Shown piece by piece: positions 57,019 through 64,000 of a DNA stretch of 64,000 bases. This DNA comes from Pseudofabraea citricarpa. Its lineage: Eukaryota > Ascomycota > Leotiomycetes > Helotiales > Dermateaceae. Every line of letters begins with the position of its first letter. Position 1 is the first letter of the stretch. Made by a program: the position numbers and the translations under genes. The stretch lies in contig JAPWGK010000002.1 of assembly GCA_029641185.1 (NCBI GenBank), forward strand, positions 248,001 through 312,000. Direction: 5' to 3'. Below the pieces are notes generated by a model, which was not told the origin of the DNA, did not search any database, and saw only the letters and a program-made list of their open reading frames with translations.

Positions 57019-59950
57019 CTATTCTACCTTCGTAGCCACGATCTTTAGAATCTCTTCGAAGCCCTTGCCCGCGTTTTTCGGGTCCTTTGCAATGCTTTGC
57101 CAGATTTCTCCATGTCTCGGCTCGCTTAAAATACATTTCGCGACAACGTCCGCTCGCTTCTCCTGTAAACAAAGGTTAGCACTTGCAAATGGATTAAGAT
57201 AGAGTAGAAAACCTACTTCTGTGCCATGTTGGAGCAGAAACTTGTAATACCACGCCCAGGTATCACCCAAGTCGCTATCCAGAACGATCGCCTTCTCGAA
57301 CCAATTCTGCGCCTTCTCAAGCTTTCGCTCCCCCCAGAAGATTCGAGCAACAGTAACAAACAGGATCGGGTCACTATCTACCTTCTTGATAGCTTCCAGA
57401 CTCCGTGGCTTCCTTTGCGTCCGTGGTTCAAGATGCCATATGGATTCGGTGTAGAGAAGACCACTGGTTGGAACCTCCTGCAAAGCCTTTGCCATCAAAT
57501 TCTTGGCTTGGCTTATGTTGTTAGCTCTTCTTTCAATTCGTACCGACTCGGTCCAGAGTTCAGGTGATTTAGGGACTGCCAATCGTGCCCGATCCAAAAC
57601 ACTACGAGCTTTGACAACCATCCCTGCCTTTTCTTCGAGACGAGAGAAAAGTAGCCATAACGGAACAGATCGTGGACAAGCTTTGGTTCCAGTGCTATAT
57701 GCTTCGCGTGCCTGTGGCAATTTCCCCTCAGTCTCATATATCTGTCCCTTCATCATCCATAACTTGGCAGAACTTGGAAACAGTTGCAATGCTTGGTTGA
57801 CTAGGTCCAAAGCAGCCTCAATATTGCCTAGCTGGCGTTCAAATGAAACACTCTTCATCCAAACACGATCAGTAGGAGCTTCTTGTCGCGCCTGCTTCAA
57901 GAGGTCTCTAGCTTGTTCGGGTTGTTGATTTTCAGCTTCAAGCTTAACTGCCGCCAACCAGATATCTTCGTTGTTGGGATTTTGATTGAAAGCTCTACCC
58001 AAGACTCGTCGCGCATTATCAATCTCTCCGGCTTGCCATTTTTCTTTGGCCAACATCATCCAGAGCACTTCACTTTGTGGACAAGCCTCGACTGCTTTCT
58101 CGAGAAGTTGCCAAAGGGCTTCCTTGTTGCCGTGGTTCTTTTCCAGATCCGCAGCTGCAAGCCAGAGCTTTCTGCTATTGACAAAGATACGGAGGGCATA
58201 AGCGTACATCGCCCGAGCTGTTTCGTATTTTCCTCGCCCAACGCTAGCCTTGGCATCCTCCATCCAGATGTCTTTACGATCATCGTCTTCATCTAAGCCC
58301 CAACCGAGAGTTTCGCGGATGATGTTACCACATGTAAGGACAGCTCCTTCGTCCTCACACTTCTCGGCTTCTGTAATCCATTCTTCGCGTTTCAGCATAG
58401 CAGATTCCTTTGCAAGAGCTTGTACAGCTCGTTTCATCACGTTTATCTTATTCGCATTGCCCATTTGCTCTTGAAGTCTTGCTGCCGCGATCCAAATTTC
58501 ATGCGAGGTAGGGATAGCTTTTCTGGCTTTATTAAGAACTTTCTGTGCATTATCTGAGCTTTCAAGACGAGCAAGAGCCAACCAAAGCTCGACAGAAAGT
58601 GGAATGATTTCAGTTGCCTTTGCAAGTAAAAGCCGAGCATCATCAGGATCCTCTTCGAGGTTGACGGCTTCTTTCCAAAGCATCACTGATTGTGGAATAT
58701 GGTCCAAAGCCTTTCTTAAGACTCGCTTCTTTGCTCTAGAATCCGATTCAAGTTTCATGGCTTCAACCCAAAGTCTTACTGAATGATCGTTGGCTTTGAT
58801 AGCGCTCGCAGCAATGATCTTAGCATTCTGATTGTCGTTTAGACGTATGTTTTCCAGCCAGGCATCTTCACTCTTCGGACAATGTTCACAGCCACGCGCG
58901 ATAACGTTGCGTGCTGCGACTGTCTTCCCAGCAAGTTCTTCCAATCGTGCTGCTGCAATCCATCCAGGAGCATGTTTAGGATTCGTTCGAATGACGGACT
59001 CGAGAAGGACTCGTACTCGCTTGATGTCACCGACTTGTGCTTCGCCTTCGTTAATTTGTGACTTAGCCAAACTCGTGAGATAACCTTTGGGGTCGATGTT
59101 TGTTGCACTTCCGGCTACTGTGTCGGTGCCACTGCCCATTGAAGCCTGATCTAACCTGACTTGCAAGACTTTATCTCTGGCAGCTCCAATATCAGCGAAA
59201 TTGGTCATTGTACCATCTGAAGCATCGCCACCGTTTCCGTCTTCTGCGACAGTTGTGCCCAATTCTGTAGAGTCTCGTGCTCCAGCGATGACACTATCTG
59301 GCACAGCATAAAACCGTTGCCTCAAAGCTTGCTTACTCCTGCGATTCTTCCCTGTAAGATCACCGACTTCTGGTAAATTCGCCCAATCTTCATCGCTGAC
59401 GGTGCCCAATGCTCTTTTTAGATCTGCAAACTGCTGTTGAATCTTGGGGTTATTTCGCTCGTACTCTTCTCGTTCGGCTTTCTCGCGTGCTTCCCTGTAG
59501 GCATAAAGGTCGGTAATCTGTTCATCTATTCGCATGATATATAAACCAGCTGCGTCGAAGGGGCGAGGAGGGGAAATAAAATAGGAGAACCAACCTTCTG
59601 ATCTTGCGCCGCCTGTCCATCTTCTCGTCTACCTCCTGGTAAATTCTATCCGCCTCATCATCGTCCTTGTCGTATGCGCCACCGGCGAACAACCCGACCT
59701 CATTTTCAGGATCTTGGAAGCGTTCGTCATCTTCATCATCGTCTTTCTTCTCGGGTACTCCGTATGCTGTTGCAGCAGTTCCAAGCTGGGCAGCGCGTTT
59801 TGCGAGAGCTTCTTTGATCTGATCTTCGCTGGGACCTTCTCGAGCAGGACCGAGATCTGATCTCGTTGTGAAGCCTGTAGCTCCACGACCAAGACCAGCA
59901 ACGTAGTTCTCAGGTGCAGGCTGGTTTAAGAAATCGCGTCGTGTAGCCAT
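57019..59950 (-). CDS. prp1: pre-mRNA splicing factor Prp1/Prp6, 3 exons, 925 aa
   Basis: The join 59950-59595, 59494-57217, 57162-57019 gives 925 residues, close to S. pombe Prp1 and human PRPF6. The N-terminal PRP1_N domain is present: RRDFLNQPAPENYVAGLGRGATGFTTRSDLGPAR, then VGLFAGGAYDKDDDEADRIY and, across intron 1, DRRRKIRREAREKAEREEYERNNPKIQQQFADLKR. The rest is about 17 HAT/TPR-like helical repeats (WIAAARLEEL, LWLALARLES, IWLAAVKLEAE and others). The protein bridges U5 snRNP and U4/U6 in the tri-snRNP and acts in the nucleus. The last intron (54 nt, 57163-57216) is a multiple of three without a stop, so it could be missed by simple ORF calling. Identity is secure; the gene should be essential and conserved. 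Confidence 0.95.
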
Positions 59951-60522
59951 GTTGTTTATGCGGTTGGAGTTGCGTAGGTAGATGTGGGGAAAGCATGAGA
60001 CCTAGAATTTTGGATGCAAGGCTGAGTCACGTGTACGGCCGTTTTTAGCGTCAATCGCTCAAAAAGGAAATTCTGCCACAAATCTCTCAAGGCTCAGTGG
60101 GCGCAGGAAAGACATTGTTTACAGCACGATCTTATTTTGAAGTATTTTTTGCAGGAGTCCGAATTTTTGAGAATTCAGGTCTATTTACGAGTTACATTTT
60201 ACAATCTAAAGAACCCGATAATTCATCTAATGTGATATACCTCAAGTCAAGTTTCGAGGGAATATGAAGTTAAAGAATGGCTGATAGTCGATAGTAAAAT
60301 AAGTGTTTATAGCTACTATGATCTAAAATAATTGTATAAAGGAATGTGGTATATAGAACGATATAAGTAAAACAAAAAAAGAGAAGAAGAAAGGAAGGTA
60401 TACGCTCCAGATCCCAGCCGAACAAGTTCTAAATGACAAAGGAAATCCCCAACGATTATTGACCAATTTTTGAAACATTAATAACCCCAATAAGTGAAAT
60501 CACAATTTTGCTTTAGAAACCT
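59951..60522. other. intergenic, no gene seen
   Basis: Promoter of the splicing factor and 3' side of the glyoxal oxidase gene; AT-rich beyond 60180. Nothing else was seen. Confidence 0.5.
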
Positions 60523-63500
60523 CTACACAGGACCGGTGCCGGGGAGTTGAAAGTTGGGAAGATTGGGCCAATCTCCCAAGCCAGCAGGATCGCCACCGAT
60601 GCGAACATAAACTCCGACTGAAGGTGTAGGTCCACTCAGAACGAACATTTGATACCATCCGGGAGGACAGGCGTGCGAATTCGGAGGAGCAGTGACTGTG
60701 CAAGCGCCACCACCGCATGAGACAGAAGGGAAGAGTGTTCTCTGGCCCATACTGTTTCCATGGGTGCTGACAACGGAGCCGAGAAGGGAGACTCTGATTC
60801 CACCGGTAGCACCTGAGACAGTGAATGAGATCGATGCGCCATATGCCCAGTCTTTGTTCGTGATTGAGAGAGTTGGTCTTGGGTTTCCGGAAAGGAGATA
60901 TGGTGGGTAGAATGCTTCAACTCGGTATTCTTCTGGATAGAAGAATTGATCGTTGGGGTCGTTCTGTGGGTCAGAACCAGAGATCATGACACGTCCATCA
61001 AGGAGGACAATAGCTTCAGAGTGATATAAACGAGCGACAGTTGTGTTTGCCATAACACTAATTCTGGAATGAAGTGGTTTGGTGGGATCGTAGAGGAGAG
61101 CATTAAAGTTGGGGTCATAAGCAAGTCCAAATCCTGCTACACCATGCTCTGCACCATTGAGGATAAGATAAGTTCCATCAGGAAGGGCAGCCATGCAAGG
61201 AAGAACACGTCTCGAGGGCTAAAATGAAGTTTGTTAGCAGTTAAATATATAGATATTAGGACAAACTTACCATTCTCTCAATCGACCAAGTTGGATCTGC
61301 TGATTCTGGGTAGGTGGAAACGCAATTGTCGAGAGCTTCACCTCCTGCAGGTGTGGAACCACCACAGATCAAAACCCCAACAGGGTCAGTGAATGGTGCA
61401 TATTGAGGCAAGGTCATCATGGTTCCTTCAAGTTGGTAAGACCGCCCACCGTCGGATCTATGAACGGCTCCAGGGATGGTTGGAAGAATCTTGATAGTCT
61501 CAAATGTTTTGTCGTCTAAAATTCGAGCTTCGTTGTAGTAAGCGATGAAGATACCAGTGTTGACGACAGTAACAAAAGGATAGAGATTAAATGGATGCGT
61601 GCGTGCAAGGAATTCCAAATAGACAGTTGTGTTGGAATATCCACTTGTAGTAGTAGTAGTTTTGACTCCTGTTGGTGGAAGGAGTTCCAGTGTAGGTTGT
61701 GCAAGATCGTTCTGTCCAATTTCACCACCAATAACAAGAACACTTCCATTAGCCATGACTAAGGCTGATGGATACCACCGAGGAACTTGAAGCTGAAGAT
61801 GTTGTGGATCTTCCACCCATTGATTCTTCCCCTTAACCCCTGCCGAACCGTCGGGCAAATAAAGTCGGATTCCAAAGTTGGACGCTCCAGCCCAGCCTCC
61901 AACGGTGAGTTGTCTTCCACTACGGTCTGGTAAGATGAGACCAGCAGAGCAAAAGACGTCAGTTTGGAATCCAGTCATAGTTCTCCAAGCTGCATCAAAA
62001 TTGTCGATCTGAGAAAGGTCCAGCTCATATGCACCAGTACCATTTGGTGCGCCAGTTCCTGCCTTCTCCACGAATGTGACCTTTCCTGTAATCACTTGAG
62101 ATGTAATAAGCGGAACGGTAAGTCCTCCGATAAGCAGGTCATACTTTCCAGCTGCAGGACCTGTTGGAAAGTCCCAGTTATAGAGTGGCTTGGTTCCGTT
62201 GTAAGAATACCAACTCAACCTATTGCCTCCACCACAAAGATACTCACGATCTCCCGAGCATGGAACATCACACTGGGAGTCGGGGAAGATTTGAGGCACA
62301 CGACTTCTAGTGTAACCTCCACCTGGTGATGGGACTGAAGCAACTTGAATGTTTTGAGTATCACCACAGAAGCACTGAATTCCGTACTCGAGTCCGGCTG
62401 CATTATATCCATACTCCTCGCATTTGCTAATGCAGTTGCCTACAGTCATATTGTCTCCGGACTCGAACTTGTATGGGAAGGTGTTAAGAATCTCGTTGGG
62501 GTTCTCAACAGATGGAATGTTATCCTCGAGACATCCTGAATAGTTCCAATTGTCTGGAAGATCGCCTGTTTTAGGACCGGGTGCTTTGAAAACTTTAGGA
62601 GTTCCGATAGAGTACATGGACAATCGGCCACCACCACCACAGTTCTCTTGAGGGTTTCCTCTGCACGGTGCATTACAATCTCCTTGGTTGGTTGCCAGGG
62701 CTCCACCATTGTAGACATAGTTATCACAAAAGCACTGCACCTCGTACTCAGCACCAGCGATGGTGTATCCCATATCAGCGCAGGAATTGACACATACTTC
62801 GAGTGTAAGTGTTTCGCTATCGGGCAATTGGTTGCTCAGGATACGACCATTAACCCCATCGACCCAGCATCCTTGAGATGTCCAATTTGACGGGAAAGTT
62901 GTTGGAGTTGGTGCCGCGGAAGTTGTGGCCGATCCATCAGTGGCAGTTGTCGTAGCACTAGGGTCATTTGTAATCGTGCTGTTGAGTTGATAAATTGACA
63001 ACCTGTCACCAGCACCACAATACTCGAATTGGTCTCCAGGACAGAAAAAGGAGCAGTCGCTGGCAGGTACACGAGCAGATAACTTGGACAAAGTATTTCC
63101 ACAGAAGCATTCACGCCCATACTCAACACCGAAATAAGTAGAACCGGCACAACCCGATTGGCAGAATTCTAAAGTCATAGTGTCATCTGCAAATGCAGCT
63201 CCTGCCAAGGCTCGACCATTCTTGGTTTCCTTGTAACAACCAATATAGGCATAGTCTCCAATGAACGGCTCGATTGCCGGCGCTGTTTTGACAGGTTTGG
63301 CTGAAGATGTAGTGGAGCTTGAGGTACTAGATGACATTGTGCTCATCATACTGGTGGATGACAGTGTTGAACTCGAGCTTGAAGCTTTTGTAGAAGTGCT
63401 GGATACTGTACTGCTGGACTTGGTTGAGGTGGAAGAGCGAGAGCTGCTAGATGTACTTAAAGTGCTGCTGCTAGTGCTGGTTGGTTTTGATGTAGAGGAC

Positions 63501-64000
63501 GGAGAACTACTTGATGATTTTGATGTGCTCGTAGAAATACTGGAGGACATGGAAGTGCTAGGGCTTGATGCTGAAGAACTGCTTGAAGACTTGGAAGTGT
63601 TGGAAGAGGCTGAAGTACCTGACGACCTCGAAGTAGTAGATAGGTCTTTTGAAATTGAAGTCGAAGTAGTTGAAATTGAAGTCGAAGTAGTTGAAATTGA
63701 AGAAGTCGAAGTAGTTGAAATTGAAGAAGTCGAAGTAGTTGAAATTTTGGATGTGCTCGACGACTTAGAGCTGGTGCTGGATGAAGACATCGAGTTGCTT
63801 GAAGACGAAGACGTCCGTTGAGAAGAAGTGGAAGAAGTGGTAGAAGTGGTAGAAGCGATAGTTGATCTTGAAGATGATGAAGACGAAGATGATAGCTTAG
63901 AAGACGTGCTGGAAGAGACTGTCGAGCTTGAAGACGAAGATGATAGCTTGGAAGACGTGCTAGAAGAGACTGTCGAGCTTAAAGATGAAGACGAAGAAGT
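60523..64000 (-). CDS. WSC-domain glyoxal oxidase (copper radical oxidase), 5' end outside window, at least 1141 aa
   Basis: Exons 64000-61271 (open at the right edge) and 61218-60523 join in phase 0. The order is: a Ser/Thr stalk (64000 to about 63290) made of TSSS/STSS repeats, three Cys-rich WSC domains (starting at [15 protein letters not shown] and YSGCLEDN), the glyoxal oxidase seven-bladed propeller, and a DUF1929-type C-terminal domain. Radical-copper residues are visible: the Cys of DVFCSAG, the Tyr of RWYPSALV, the Tyr-His pair of RLYHSEAI and the late His of THGNSMG. The enzyme should oxidise small aldehydes to acids and make H2O2 outside the cell, while the WSC modules bind wall glycans. 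The start codon and signal peptide must lie beyond position 64000; the ATG at 63790 is internal. Confidence 0.9.
63300..64000 (-). repeat. in-frame Ser/Thr stalk repeats within the glyoxal oxidase gene
   Basis: Coding minisatellite. Near-identical units of about 63 nt occur at about 63870-63932 and 63933-63995 (cttgaagacgaagatgatagctt plus gaagacgtgct). Shorter 18-24-nt units of gaagtagttgaaattgaa occur at 63656-63740. All preserve the frame of the Ser/Thr-rich stalk, which is likely O-mannosylated. Confidence 0.8.

Noticed and set aside
57503..58296. Overlapping plus-strand ORFs of 137-141 codons
   Set aside because: They lie antisense to the large Prp1/Prp6 exon and have no protein-like pattern.
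63261..63821. 186-codon plus-strand ORF rich in Glu/Val/Leu
   Set aside because: Antisense of the Ser/Thr stalk of the glyoxal oxidase; compositional artefact of the repeats.
1..64000. CRISPR arrays, rRNA genes, intact transposases or integrases
   Set aside because: No regularly spaced repeats, rRNA-like blocks or transposase motifs were found; all repeats seen are simple, tandem or decayed.

Overview
The window is nuclear DNA of a filamentous ascomycete (Pezizomycotina). Most genes carry several 45-65 nt introns with fungal GT...AG borders. The gene families are typical of that group: Zn2Cys6 and zinc-free fungal transcription factors, Dal5-type permeases, WSC-glyoxal oxidase, GH5 exo-glucanase, and STAND-type N-terminal domains joined to ankyrin repeats. 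A Leotiomycetes origin is possible but is only a guess. I see no virus, no intact transposon, no rRNA, no tRNA and no CRISPR. All exon joins were worked out by hand from splice borders and reading phase; there was no transcript or database evidence.

Layout. 0.2-1.7 kb: Vps62-like membrane protein (-). 2.7-8.9 kb: a likely nitrogen-scavenging group, made of a Dal5-type permease (-), a divergent amidase (+) and a Zn2Cys6 regulator (-). 9.9-23.2 kb: two paralogous PigL_N-like/ankyrin proteins (-) with identical intron phases, flanking a GH5 exo-1,3-glucanase (-), an APC amino-acid/GABA permease (+), a stop-interrupted small ORF and a RIP-like repeat pair. 23.8-24.9 kb: ToxD-type reductase (-). 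24.9-34.3 kb: an intronless malate/sulfite (TDT) transporter (-) inside nearly 8 kb of non-coding simple-sequence DNA. 34.3-38.1 kb: an epoxide-hydrolase-like enzyme and an MFS transporter that appears frameshifted (both -). 39.1-40.9 kb: arylsulfotransferase-type membrane protein (+). 45.0-46.6 kb: ammonium permease (+) behind a promoter rich in GATA sites. 47.1-48.9 kb: a fungal transcription factor without a zinc cluster (-).

50.3-56.5 kb holds the group most worth attention: an unrecognised coiled-coil protein (-), a P-loop GTPase ending in a hydrophobic segment plus a CaaX box (-), and a divergently transcribed HSPA12-type Hsp70-like ATPase (+). 57.0-60.0 kb: the core splicing factor Prp1/Prp6 (-). 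60.5-64.0 kb: a WSC-domain glyoxal oxidase (-) with a long Ser/Thr stalk, running off the right edge.

Working together (inference). The amidase, Dal5-type permease and regulator look like one uptake and hydrolysis unit, and the GATA-rich ammonium permease fits the same nitrogen theme. The ankyrin pair and the GTPase/Hsp70 group look like signalling or self/non-self modules rather than metabolism. Long gene-free stretches carry decayed, transition-mutated repeats, as expected in a genome that has undergone RIP.
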